A stretch of DNA of 64,000 nucleotides, taken from the NCBI RefSeq assembly GCF_000429785.1, contig NZ_AUCN01000009.1:248001-312000 (forward strand). The letters are read 5' to 3'. A model generated the notes under the pieces. That model had not been told where the DNA came from, ran no database searches, and saw only the letters and a program-made list of their open reading frames with translations. Each line of letters starts with the position of its first letter. Within the stretch, counting starts at the first letter, position 1. Origin of the DNA: Chitinibacter tainanensis DSM 15459 (lineage in GTDB: Bacteria; Pseudomonadota; Gammaproteobacteria; Burkholderiales; Chitinibacteraceae). Positions 1 to 7,480 of this stretch are shown piece after piece. Made by a program: the position numbers and the translations under genes.

Positions 1-636
1 TATGCCGCGATTACTAAATCAGGCGGTATTTATGTGCATCAGAAAAACAAAAACATCGACTGGAAAATCACCGGCTGGCTAGCTTTAGGGAGTGTGCCGG
101 CGGCTGCGCTGACCTTGCTGGTGCTGCACCAGCTGCATGCGGATACCAAAGCCGTGAACGCTGCGATTAAGCATGGCCTGGGGATCGCCTTGCTCTTTAC
201 CGCGGTGGCGATTGTATTCAAACAGCAGTTGGTGGCCTTTGCGCAACGCCATGCCGGGGATGCTTTTCATGCCAGCGGCCCACGGCTCAATCTCCTGACT
301 GTGCTAGTGGGGGTACTGCTGGGGGCGATTGTGACGCTGACTTCAATTGGCGCCGGCGCACTGGGCACGGTGGCGCTGTTTATTCTTTATCCTTTGCTGC
401 CGACCAAACGGCTGGTTGGTACCGAAATCGCCCATGCGGTGCCGTTGACACTCGTGGCAGGGTTGGGGCACGCCGGGATGGGGAATATGGATTGGAGCTT
501 GCTGGGCTTTTTGCTGATGGGCTCGTTGCCGGGCATTTATCTGGGGAGCCACATCACGGGGCGGGTGTCTGATGGTATCCTGCGCCCCTGTCTGGCCGTT
601 ATGCTGGCCTTTATTGGCTGGAAGCTGGTGTTTTAA
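1..636 (+). CDS. TauE/SafE family sulfite/anion exporter, 5'-truncated by window start
   Basis: This is the C-terminal part of a TauE/SafE (DUF81) inner-membrane permease. The frame is open from base 1, and its first residues (YAAITKSGGIYVHQ) match the conserved family motif after the first helices, so the true start lies before the window and the GTG at 34 is internal. Several hydrophobic segments follow, including a TSIGAGALGTVALF stretch typical of the second half repeat of the family. Members export sulfite, sulfoacetate or related small organic anions. The next gene is cysH, 35 bases downstream on the same strand, which suggests a role in sulfur assimilation or sulfite balance. The family is clear; the substrate is inferred from the neighbour only. 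Confidence 0.88.
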   Translation, partial: YAAITKSGGIYVHQKNKNIDWKITGWLALGSVPAAALTLLVLHQLHADTKAVNAAIKHGLGIALLFTAVAIVFKQQLVAFAQRHAGDAFHASGPRLNLLTVLVGVLLGAIVTLTSIGAGALGTVALFILYPLLPTKRLVGTEIAHAVPLTLVAGLGHAGMGNMDWSLLGFLLMGSLPGIYLGSHITGRVSDGILRPCLAVMLAFIGWKLVF

Positions 637-671
637 GCCAAGCTGCACACTTTGCATAGGGAAGAATAAAG

Positions 672-1358
672 ATGGATTTTGAACAGAAACTGCAAGAAAC
701 CTCCGCCTTGCTGCAAAAAATCGCCAGCGATTTCGCGCCGGCGGTCTTTGCCAACTCATTCGGCGCCGAAGACATGGTGATTACGCATCTGATCGCCAAG
801 CTTAATTTGCCGATCCAGATTTTTAGTTTGGATACTGGGCGTTTGCCAGCTGAAACCTACACGCTGATGCAGGAAGTGGCGCAGCACTATCCAACCCACC
901 CGATTAAAGTGTATTTCCCTGCAACGGCTGCGGTTGAGCAATATGTGAATCAGCACGGTATTAATGCGTTTTATGAATCGGTAGAGCTGCGCAAAAGCTG
1001 CTGCCATATTCGTAAAATCGAGCCATTGCAACGGGCGCTGAAAGGGCAGACAGCGTGGGTAACGGGTTTGCGTCGCCAGCAGTCGCCCACCCGCACTGAT
1101 CTGGGCTATCAGGAATACGATAGCGGCAATGGGCTGGAGAAATTCAACCCACTGATCGAGTGGACCGAGAAAGAAGTTTGGGCCTATATCCGCGCGCAGA
1201 ATATTCCCTACAATAAACTACATGATCAACACGTACCATCAATTGGCTGTGCGCCCTGTACGCGGCCGATTGCCATGGGCGAAGATGTGCGCGCAGGCCG
1301 CTGGTGGTGGGAAAATCCAGATTCAAAAGAATGTGGTCTGCACGTAAAAAAAATCTGA
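672..1358 (+). CDS. cysH: Phosphoadenylyl/adenylyl-sulfate reductase (assimilatory)
   Basis: The 228-residue cytoplasmic protein reduces activated sulfate to sulfite with thioredoxin. It has the ATP-sulfurylase-like fold start (FANSFGAEDM, residues 26-35), the SLDTGRLP loop (52-59) and the C-terminal ECGLH redox motif (C221). It also carries a Cys pair at 110-111 and a CAPC motif at 193-196. These four cysteines bind the [4Fe-4S] cluster that marks adenylyl-sulfate (APS) reductases rather than the cluster-free PAPS enzymes of enteric bacteria, so APS is the likely substrate. The ATG at 672 is close to the family N-terminus and follows a GGGAAGAA ribosome site. It lies just after the TauE-type gene and is followed by a strong terminator, so the two are probably one transcript. 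Confidence 0.93.
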   Translation: MDFEQKLQETSALLQKIASDFAPAVFANSFGAEDMVITHLIAKLNLPIQIFSLDTGRLPAETYTLMQEVAQHYPTHPIKVYFPATAAVEQYVNQHGINAFYESVELRKSCCHIRKIEPLQRALKGQTAWVTGLRRQQSPTRTDLGYQEYDSGNGLEKFNPLIEWTEKEVWAYIRAQNIPYNKLHDQHVPSIGCAPCTRPIAMGEDVRAGRWWWENPDSKECGLHVKKI

Positions 1359-1380
1359 AGCCCTTTTGGCTCAGCGCAAA

Positions 1381-1409
1381 ATGCCTCGCAATCGCGAGGC
1401 ATTTTATTT
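1381..1409 (+). terminator. Rho-independent terminator after cysH
   Basis: A perfect 9-bp stem (1381-1389 with 1394-1402, arms ATGCCTCGC/GCGAGGCAT) with a 4-base loop is followed by TTTATTT. It closes the TauE-cysH unit. Confidence 0.9.
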
Positions 1410-1419
1410 GGTGCAGTAA

Positions 1420-1448
1420 TTGACACCAAGTCAGCACATCTCTAAATT
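1420..1448 (+). promoter_or_regulatory. Sigma70-type promoter of the GlcNAc kinase-gntR unit
   Basis: A perfect -35 box TTGACA (1420-1425) is separated by 17 bp from TAAATT (1443-1448), a 4/6 match to the -10 box. The -10 box overlaps a candidate operator at 1446, so a repressor bound there would block transcription. It leaves a leader of roughly 160 bases before the kinase start. Confidence 0.6.
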
Positions 1449-1560
1449 GGTATGCATGTGCCTGCGCTAACGCATGTGATGAGCGATGCGTAGAGCCTTA
1501 ATTTCCATGCATAAACACAGAAGCCCCTGATTAACTACAGCAAACTGGTCTGCAAGTGGC
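1446..1560 (+). promoter_or_regulatory. Two candidate GntR-family operators
   Basis: Two related 17-mers lie 98 bp apart: ATTGGTATGCATGTGCC at 1446-1462 and ACTGGTCTGCAAGTGGC at 1544-1560. They agree at 13 of 17 positions. Both begin with a TGGT(A/C)T half-site like that bound by amino-sugar GntR/UTRA regulators of the DasR/NagR type, whose full sites are palindromes with TGGTCT/AGACCA arms. The first overlaps the -10 box of the upstream promoter. Repression by the adjacent gntR product is inferred. The second half of each palindrome is poorly conserved, so this is a candidate only. Confidence 0.4.
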
Positions 1561-1617
1561 GTAACCGAGTTTGAGCGTAGCGACAGGGGCAATTCAAATC
1601 GCACAAGGGGAATGTGA

Positions 1618-2496
1618 ATGAGTCAAATCGAATATCTGATCGGGGTAGATGGGGGCGGTACGGGAACCCGGATCACGATCGCTAAGCTGGACGGCGTTGA
1701 ACTTGTGCGCGCGGAAGCGGGGGCTTCTGCACTCGGGCAAGGGATTGATAAAGCCTGGGCCAATATTACGGCAGCGATTAAAGATGGTTTTCATAAGCTG
1801 GGTCTGGGCGAGGTTGACTTTGCCCGCTGTGCGGTTGGTTTTGGTTTGTCAGGCGTTACGGTTAAAGCTTGGGCGGATGAATTCATCGCTAAAAACCCTG
1901 GCTTTGGCCGCATCATTGTGGAGACCGATGGCTATTCAACCTTGCTCGGTGCTCACAATGGTGACTACGGCGCGATCATCGCAATTGGGACCGGCTCGAT
2001 TGGTGAGGCCTGGCTGCCCAGTGGCGAGCGCTTGGAAGTCGGTGGTTGGGGTTTTCCCACTTCCGATGAAGGCTCGGGCGCTTATTTGGGTCTGAAAGCC
2101 ATTAATCATGTGCAGCGCATTATGGATGGTCGTCGTCCATTGACTGATTTTGGCCGCAAGCTGCTGAGCATTACTGGCGATACGCGTGAGCAGGTTTTTG
2201 CCTGGATGGGCAAGATGAAGCAGGGCGAATGCGCGTCGCTCTCACCGGTGGTGGTGGAATTTGGGCAAAGTGATGAGGTCGCCAAGTCTTTCCTCCTGGA
2301 TGCGGGGCAAGAGATTGTCAATATCGCCAGTGCACTGCGCGCTAGTGCCCCAGAGCTACCCATTGCTATCTGTGGCGGTGGTCTTTCAGAAGCATTGCGC
2401 CCGTATATTCCGGCGGACTTCTTGGCCACCACTTCGCGCCCACAAAAAGATTCATGTGCGGGTGCTTTAATCTTGATCGCTCGTGAATATCGCTAA
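1618..2496 (+). CDS. BadF/BadG/BcrA/BcrD-type N-acetylglucosamine kinase
   Basis: The 292-residue protein belongs to the ASKHA sugar-kinase superfamily. It has the phosphate-1 motif GVDGGGTGTR (about residues 9-18), a phosphate-2 region AIGTGSIGEAW (about 121-131), a GWGFPTSDEGSG loop and the C-terminal adenosine motif CGGGLSEAL. This architecture matches bacterial GlcNAc/glucosamine kinases of the BcrAD group. It would phosphorylate GlcNAc released from chitin to GlcNAc-6-P in the cytoplasm. Start ATG 1618 follows an AAGGGGAAT ribosome site. The gene is 25 bases upstream of a GntR regulator and shares its transcript. The sugar specificity (GlcNAc versus glucosamine) is inferred from the chitin context. 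Confidence 0.85.
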   Translation: MSQIEYLIGVDGGGTGTRITIAKLDGVELVRAEAGASALGQGIDKAWANITAAIKDGFHKLGLGEVDFARCAVGFGLSGVTVKAWADEFIAKNPGFGRIIVETDGYSTLLGAHNGDYGAIIAIGTGSIGEAWLPSGERLEVGGWGFPTSDEGSGAYLGLKAINHVQRIMDGRRPLTDFGRKLLSITGDTREQVFAWMGKMKQGECASLSPVVVEFGQSDEVAKSFLLDAGQEIVNIASALRASAPELPIAICGGGLSEALRPYIPADFLATTSRPQKDSCAGALILIAREYR

Positions 2497-2521
2497 TTTG
2501 TAGGTCAGTGAAGGAAGCAGG

Positions 2522-3262
2522 ATGCAGAATCTGAATAAGCTGCTGGTACTCAAGCCGGACAACGACAGCGCGACACCGCTCTATCTTCAATTCGGCCATA
2601 AACTGGCGGCCGCCATTCATGCGGGCTTTTGGAAGGCGGATGATCCGCTTCCTTCCGAGCGGACTTTTTGCGATGTGCTGGGTATTTCAAGGGTTACCGC
2701 CCGTAAGGCGCTCGACCTATTGTTCGAGCAAGGCTTGATTTTACGGCGACAAGGCTCGGGTACTTATATTACTCCCAAGCTCGAGCAGCCCTTAACGCGA
2801 CTTACCAATCTATCCGAAATGCTCAAGCAACGCGGTTTTCGGCCTTCATCGAAGTGGCTGAAGCGCGAAATCATGTTGGCCGGTTCCGAAGAGCTATTGC
2901 GCTTGAATCTGAGTCCCAATAGTCGGATCGCCTATTTGGAGCGCTTGCGGCTGGCAAATGATGTGGTCATGGCAGTCGAGCGCACAGCCTTGCCGTACCA
3001 TTATGTGCCAGAGCCAGAAAAAATCGGCGAATCACTGTATGACTTCCTGCGCGAAGCCAATATCAGCGTGGTGCGTGCTATTCAAAACATTGGTGCCGTC
3101 AATGCTAGTGATGAAATGGCCAAGTTAACCGGGGTAGAGCCGGGCGCTGCGATGCTGCATTTAACTCGGGTCGGCTATTTGGAAGATGGCTCGGCCGTGG
3201 AGTTGACTCACTCTTGGTTCCGTAGTGACTACTATGACTTTGTAGTCGAGCTGTATCGTTAG
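2522..3262 (+). CDS. GntR family regulator with UTRA domain (DasR/NagR-like)
   Basis: The 246-residue regulator has an N-terminal winged helix-turn-helix (about residues 18-82; PLPSERTFCDVLGISR followed by VTARKALDLL and the wing RRQGSGTYI). A C-terminal UTRA ligand-binding domain (about 100-240) ends with the typical ELTHSWFRSDYYDF strand. UTRA-type GntR proteins next to amino-sugar kinases usually sense GlcNAc-6-P or glucosamine-6-P and repress uptake and catabolism genes. It is co-transcribed with the kinase and followed by a strong terminator. Its likely targets are its own operon, the ABC importer that follows and the chitinase at 16109, all of which have TGGT(A/C)T-like sites upstream. 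Domain assignment is firm; ligand and targets are inferred. Confidence 0.88.
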   Translation: MQNLNKLLVLKPDNDSATPLYLQFGHKLAAAIHAGFWKADDPLPSERTFCDVLGISRVTARKALDLLFEQGLILRRQGSGTYITPKLEQPLTRLTNLSEMLKQRGFRPSSKWLKREIMLAGSEELLRLNLSPNSRIAYLERLRLANDVVMAVERTALPYHYVPEPEKIGESLYDFLREANISVVRAIQNIGAVNASDEMAKLTGVEPGAAMLHLTRVGYLEDGSAVELTHSWFRSDYYDFVVELYR

Positions 3263-3285
3263 TCACGTTTGTCGGCCCAAAACCA

Positions 3286-3316
3286 AACGCACAAGCCTTG
3301 CTTGTGCGTTTTTTTT
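3286..3316 (+). terminator. Rho-independent terminator after the gntR gene
   Basis: An 11-bp perfect stem (AACGCACAAGC 3286-3296 with 3300-3310) with a 3-base loop runs into an eight-T tract. It closes the kinase-gntR operon. Confidence 0.93.
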
Positions 3317-3959
3317 CACTTTGTTGCATTGATGATACAAAAAAACACGTGATTTTCGACCTTCAGGAAGCCGGTTTGCGCTTGTGCTTGTCATATTTTT
3401 TCGGGTGGTCTAGTTCGACTGTCGGCGTTTTTGATGTAATTCACTTGCTTTTTGGTGTGTAATTTTTCAGTTGTTGCACCAAAGTTGTGCTGCTACTTGC
3501 GGCTTAGAGTGATGATTTACTGGGGAAAACTGTGTGACTGGTCTTTTTGGAATGTAGTCGTGCATCTTTGTAGGGGTTTTTTCCTACATCGATTTACTTA
3601 TGCCGATGGATTAGCCGCTAGAAGATCACCCCGAAATGTCGTTTGCCGCACCCAAGAAAGCGTTTTTTGCGTCATTACGCTGGTACACCGGCCAGATGAA
3701 TTGGGGTAATCTTGCTCCTGAAGTTTTAGAGCAGGCATCAAAAACGGTGTCCGGATCAGTGAGAACCAAGCAGAATAAGGTTCATTCATGCTGACTCGAT
3801 ATGACGGTTTTTTGTAGGTTTTGCCCTGTATCAAACAGGTTTCAACCTTTCAATAATCGTGTTGACTCTGAAATTTATTCTGCTTTAAAGTAGTTTCGCA
3901 GTTGTTAAACAGTTGCGACCCCAGTGTTGCACGTACTCATGTCCATGTTAGGAGTTGTT
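3317..3959 (+). promoter_or_regulatory. Long non-coding control region upstream of the sugar importer
   Basis: This roughly 640-bp stretch shows no convincing gene; an 85-codon open frame at 3452-3709 has no family resemblance or ribosome site. It holds possible regulator half-sites: GGTGGTCTAGTTCGACT (3404-3420), ACTGGTCTTTTTGG (3537-3550) and an imperfect CTGGTACACCGGCCAG palindrome near 3680. A stem TGTAGG/CCTACA (3569-3574, 3583-3588) encloses a T-rich loop. A plausible promoter is TTGACT (3862-3867), 16 bp, TTTAAA (3884-3889), giving a leader of about 65 bases. The length suggests complex control or an unrecognised small RNA. Confidence 0.45.
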
Positions 3960-5210
3960 ATGAACTTTAAGCGTTCTGTTATCGTTGGTGCTACCCTGTT
4001 TGCTGCATCAATCGTTTCTGCTCAAGCTGCAACTAAAGTTGAGTTCTGGTCTCACTCTCTGGCACCAACTTACGATGCATACCACAAACAAGTGGTTGAA
4101 AAATTCAACTCTACCAACAAAGACATCCAAGTTGTTCAGAAAGACCTTGGCTGGGGCGCAATGAAGCCTGCAATCGTAGCTGCGGTTGCTGAAGGTAACG
4201 TTCCAGGTCTGGCTCTGGTTCCAACTAACTGGATGGTTGAAATGGCTCCTAAGCTGTTGACTCCAGTTGACAGCATCATCAACAAATCACAGTACACCGC
4301 TGCTGCTCTGGCTAACGCGACTACTGACGGCAAAATCTACGGCTTCCCTTCATACCAAGTGACTGCCGTAATGGTTTACAACAAAGACATCCTGGCTAAA
4401 GCTGGCGTTAAACCAGAATTCAAAACTCTGGACGACGTATTTGCCGCTGCTAAGAAAATCAAAGCTGCAACTGGCAAACCAGGCTGGGCGCCAAAACTGC
4501 AAGACGGTTTCACTGGCTGGTTCATGTTTGAAGGTCTGCCAGTTATCCAAAACGGCAAAGCTGTTTACAACAGCCCAGCTCACGTAGCTCTGGTTCAGAA
4601 ATTCGCTGATGCTTACAAAGAAGGCACCATCGTTAAAGATACTAACCTGACTTTCGACGAACAAATCGCTATGTTCGCGAACGGTGGCGTTGGTATGTTT
4701 GCTGAAGGCGGTCACGCTGTTAAGAAAATTAAAGATGCTAACCCAGCCGCTTACAAAGCAGCTGACGTTACCACTTTCCCATTGGGTGACAACGGCAAAC
4801 TGGCATTCGGCGGCTGGACTACTATGTACGTAGTGCCAAAAGGCCAGAAAGACCTGAAATCAGTAGGTGTGGTTGGTAACTTCATCACTGGTGAGTGGGC
4901 TCAAGAGCAATTCGCTAAAGCTTCTTACACATTCGCTTCTACTAAGAACGCTAATGCTGCAGCAGCTAAAGACCCATCTCTGAACGACATGACTGACCCA
5001 GGCAAGAAAGCATTCAAAATGGGTGGTCTGGTTATCGACAAAACTCGTCACCTGTTCCTGAAAGATCTGCCAGGCAACGTGGATGAAGGCGCTCTGTCTA
5101 AAGCCATGGACGAGAAAATCGAAGCTGCTCTGCAAGGCCGTATTTCTGTGAAAGACGCGCTGGACCAAGCAGTTGCTGATTCAAACAAACGTCTGTCTGC
5201 TGCTAAATAA
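3960..5210 (+). CDS. ABC transporter sugar-binding protein (family 1, MalE/UgpB-like)
   Basis: The 416-residue periplasmic protein captures a sugar and delivers it to the permeases encoded downstream. It starts with a classical signal peptide (MNFKRSVIVGATLFAASIVS, cleavage after AQA), then KVEFWSHSL and the extracellular binding-protein fold (AGVKPEFKTLDDVFAAAKKIK, FANGGVGMFAEG). The ATG at 3960 is chosen over an upstream in-frame codon at 3924 because AGGAG (3950-3954) is correctly placed and the signal peptide begins exactly there. Codons are narrow and repetitive (GCT, CTG, AAA, GTT, CCA), unlike the neighbouring genes, a sign of very high expression. Position after the GlcNAc kinase/GntR unit suggests GlcNAc or chitooligosaccharides as ligand, but this is inferred. 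Confidence 0.9.
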   Translation: MNFKRSVIVGATLFAASIVSAQAATKVEFWSHSLAPTYDAYHKQVVEKFNSTNKDIQVVQKDLGWGAMKPAIVAAVAEGNVPGLALVPTNWMVEMAPKLLTPVDSIINKSQYTAAALANATTDGKIYGFPSYQVTAVMVYNKDILAKAGVKPEFKTLDDVFAAAKKIKAATGKPGWAPKLQDGFTGWFMFEGLPVIQNGKAVYNSPAHVALVQKFADAYKEGTIVKDTNLTFDEQIAMFANGGVGMFAEGGHAVKKIKDANPAAYKAADVTTFPLGDNGKLAFGGWTTMYVVPKGQKDLKSVGVVGNFITGEWAQEQFAKASYTFASTKNANAAAAKDPSLNDMTDPGKKAFKMGGLVIDKTRHLFLKDLPGNVDEGALSKAMDEKIEAALQGRISVKDALDQAVADSNKRLSAAK

Positions 5211-5230
5211 TTTAGCGTAGATCGATAATA

Positions 5231-5265
5231 AACGGCGAATGCGCGAGCATTCGCCGTTTTGTTTT
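5231..5265 (+). terminator. Terminator/attenuator between binding protein and permeases
   Basis: A perfect 12-bp stem (5231-5242 with 5247-5258) with a GCGA loop is followed by TTGTTTTT. It sits between the binding-protein gene and the permeases, so most transcripts should stop here. That would leave excess binding protein over membrane subunits, a common arrangement in such importers. Confidence 0.9.
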
Positions 5266-5301
5266 TGCAGTTTTATATTATTGAATCTTAATATTGATGG
5301 T

Positions 5302-5328
5302 TATACCCATTTTAATAATATGGGTATA
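5302..5328. repeat. Inverted repeat TATACCCAT/ATGGGTATA
   Basis: Perfect 9-bp arms at 5302-5310 and 5320-5328 enclose a 9-base AT spacer. No T-run follows. The arm motif recurs in other intergenic spots of the window, so it may belong to a small dispersed repeat family or be a protein-binding site. Confidence 0.6.
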
Positions 5329-5457
5329 GGGTGTTTGGAGTTGGCTTTATATTCAGTCATGCGCCAAGTTGTTGCTGTGCAAGCTTTTTTTGAATGTAAG
5401 GCTTTGTTGGTTTCCTAGTTGAGACTAATAGACAATACGAAAAACTACCTATAGGAC

Positions 5458-5487
5458 TGTGAAAAATCAGGTTGTCTAAGTTATAAT
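5458..5487 (+). promoter_or_regulatory. Possible internal promoter for the permease genes
   Basis: A perfect -10 box TATAAT lies at 5482-5487. No good -35 box is present at 16-18 bp, so the promoter would need an activator or be weak. It lies after the terminator at 5231 and about 100 bases before the first permease, in a 378-bp gap that otherwise holds only the inverted repeat at 5302. Confidence 0.4.
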
Positions 5488-5588
5488 GCGAGGGCTGTAA
5501 TTTCGCTTGGGTTTGGTTAATATCAAGTCGCTTTTATGGCCTGCTCGGTATTATCAACCTTGTCTGCAACACACCAAAGAGTCGAAAC

Positions 5589-6464
5589 GTGAAAAACTCC
5601 AACTTTTTAGCCTATTTCTTCTTGGCGCCAGCCTTGATCTTTATGGGTATCTTTGTATTCTGGCCGGTTGGGTTCAACACCTTCTTGGCGTTTCATAATT
5701 ATGAAATTGCCGGGGGTGCGACCGAGTGGAATAACTTTGCGAACTTTGTTCGTATTTGGGAAGAGCCTCTCTTTCACCAAGCTGTCAAGAACTCTTTGTT
5801 GTTCCTGATTGTTGTGCCAGTTATTCAATTGGCTTCCTTGCTGATTGCGAAACTGGTTAACAATAAGTTGCCAGGCATGACTTTTTTCCGCGCTGTTTAT
5901 TACATTCCTGTAATTACTGCGATCTCTATCGCCGGTGTGGTATGGACATTCGTTTTCAAATACGACGGTCTCTTGAATGAATTCTTAAGCACCATCCTGC
6001 ATTTCTTCCACCTGTATCCTCAAGACAAACTGGTTGAGATTCAGTGGCTGCAAGAACCTAGCATTGCCATGTACTCGATCATGATCTTTACCTTCTGGAA
6101 AGGTATCGGTTACTACATGGTGCTGTATCTTGCTGGTTTGCAAGCCATTCCAACCGAAGTGGAAGAGGCTGCCATTCTGGATGGGGCGAATGCGTGGGAT
6201 CGTTTCTGGCGTATCACCGTACCGATGGTTAAACCCACCATTCTGCTGTGTACCATGCTCTCGACCATTGGTGCGCTGAAGGTGTTCCAAGAGGTGGTAG
6301 TACTGACTGATGGTAAAGCTGAAACTTACACCGCACTCTTCTACGTGTACGACCAAGCCTTCCGCAATTACGACTTTGGTGTGTCTGCCGCGGCTGGTCT
6401 GGTGGTGACCTTCTTCTGCATGGTCTTGGCTGCCATTCAGTTCCGCTTCTTTGGCGACAAGTAA
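5589..6464 (+). CDS. Sugar ABC transporter permease (MalF/UgpA-like)
   Basis: The 291-residue inner-membrane protein has about six transmembrane helices beginning with FLAYFFLAPALIFMGIFVFW. The cytoplasmic EAA loop (EEAAILDGANAWDRF, then WRITVP, about residues 196-216) docks on the ATPase. The start is GTG at 5589, whose N-terminus fits the family length (about 290). It pairs with the second permease 22 bases downstream and the ATPase after it to form a CUT1-type importer. Substrate is probably GlcNAc or chitobiose from context. Expression may come from the internal promoter near 5482 plus read-through of the upstream terminator. Confidence 0.9.
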   Translation: MKNSNFLAYFFLAPALIFMGIFVFWPVGFNTFLAFHNYEIAGGATEWNNFANFVRIWEEPLFHQAVKNSLLFLIVVPVIQLASLLIAKLVNNKLPGMTFFRAVYYIPVITAISIAGVVWTFVFKYDGLLNEFLSTILHFFHLYPQDKLVEIQWLQEPSIAMYSIMIFTFWKGIGYYMVLYLAGLQAIPTEVEEAAILDGANAWDRFWRITVPMVKPTILLCTMLSTIGALKVFQEVVVLTDGKAETYTALFYVYDQAFRNYDFGVSAAAGLVVTFFCMVLAAIQFRFFGDK

Positions 6465-6486
6465 TACCTCGAGGAGATAGAGAATC

Positions 6487-7422
6487 ATGTTGAATAAAAA
6501 GGTATTGAATCGAGCGTTGGTATTGTCTGCACAATACGCAAGTTTGCTGGCATTCGGTTTGTTCACCACTTTCCCGCTGTTATGGGCGGCCGCTTTCGGT
6601 CTGTCGACAGATGGCTCAGTGGCTTACCGTTTCCCACAAGGCTTTGTGCCTCATGTGGCAGATGAAAACGGCGTATATAGCATTGGGGTGACTTTCTCGT
6701 GGATTCATCGTGTATTCGTTGAAATTCCATTCACCCAGTACTTCATCAACTCGGTGATCATCACCACTATGGCGGTGATCGGTACCGTGGTGATTTCGGT
6801 GTTGGCGGCTTACCCACTGGCGCGGATGAAATTCTTCGGCCGTAACTTCATCTTCGTGGCCATCATCGTCACCATGATGCTGCCAGCTGAAGCCAGTATC
6901 GTGCCGAACTACATCACCATTAAAAACTTCGGTGATTTCGCGAACTGGTTGCAACTGGTGCTGACCGGCAGTGATGAAGGCACCTGGCGTAAATTCATCG
7001 GTCTGAATAGCTACTTCTCAGCTGTAGCGCCATCAGTGGCCGGTGCGTTTGGTATCTTCTTGATGAAACAAGCCTTCGAAGCGGTACCGCAAGATCTGAT
7101 CGACGCGGCCCGTGTTGATGGCGCAACCGAGATGCAAATTCTGTGGCGTGTGATGTTGCCAGTAACTGCACCATCAATCGCGGCACTGGGTATCTTTACA
7201 CTGGTGAACACTTGGAATGACTTCCTGTGGCCATCGGTTGTACTGCGTGCCAAAGAAATGCAGCCATTGGCCGTTGGGGTATTTAATGACCTGACTGGTC
7301 CACTGTCTGGTTCACAAAACACATTGATGGCAGCCATCGTACTGACGGTTATTCCAGTACTGGTGTTCTTTGCCTTCACTCAGCGCTACTTCATCTCCGG
7401 CATGGACGGCGCAGTTAAATAA
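6487..7422 (+). CDS. Sugar ABC transporter permease (MalG/UgpE-like)
   Basis: The 311-residue second permease of the importer has six predicted membrane helices and the EAA motif IDAARVDGATEMQI followed by WRVMLP (about residues 205-224). A ribosome site GAGGAG precedes the ATG at 6487. Helices carry the MalG-type ending (FAFTQRYFISGMDGAVK). A periplasmic loop of about 35 residues after the first helix (DGSVAYRFPQGFVPHVADE) is longer than usual. It sits between the MalF-like permease and the ATPase, with short gaps, in one operon. Confidence 0.9.
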   Translation: MLNKKVLNRALVLSAQYASLLAFGLFTTFPLLWAAAFGLSTDGSVAYRFPQGFVPHVADENGVYSIGVTFSWIHRVFVEIPFTQYFINSVIITTMAVIGTVVISVLAAYPLARMKFFGRNFIFVAIIVTMMLPAEASIVPNYITIKNFGDFANWLQLVLTGSDEGTWRKFIGLNSYFSAVAPSVAGAFGIFLMKQAFEAVPQDLIDAARVDGATEMQILWRVMLPVTAPSIAALGIFTLVNTWNDFLWPSVVLRAKEMQPLAVGVFNDLTGPLSGSQNTLMAAIVLTVIPVLVFFAFTQRYFISGMDGAVK

Positions 7423-7480
7423 TTTGATCGTGTTTTGACACGCAGAAATCGACCCAATTCAGAATTAAGGAAAACTAATC

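Noticed and set aside
3452-3709. 85-codon open frame upstream of the sugar-binding protein
   Set aside because: No ribosome site, unusual Cys/Arg-rich composition and no family likeness; kept as non-coding.
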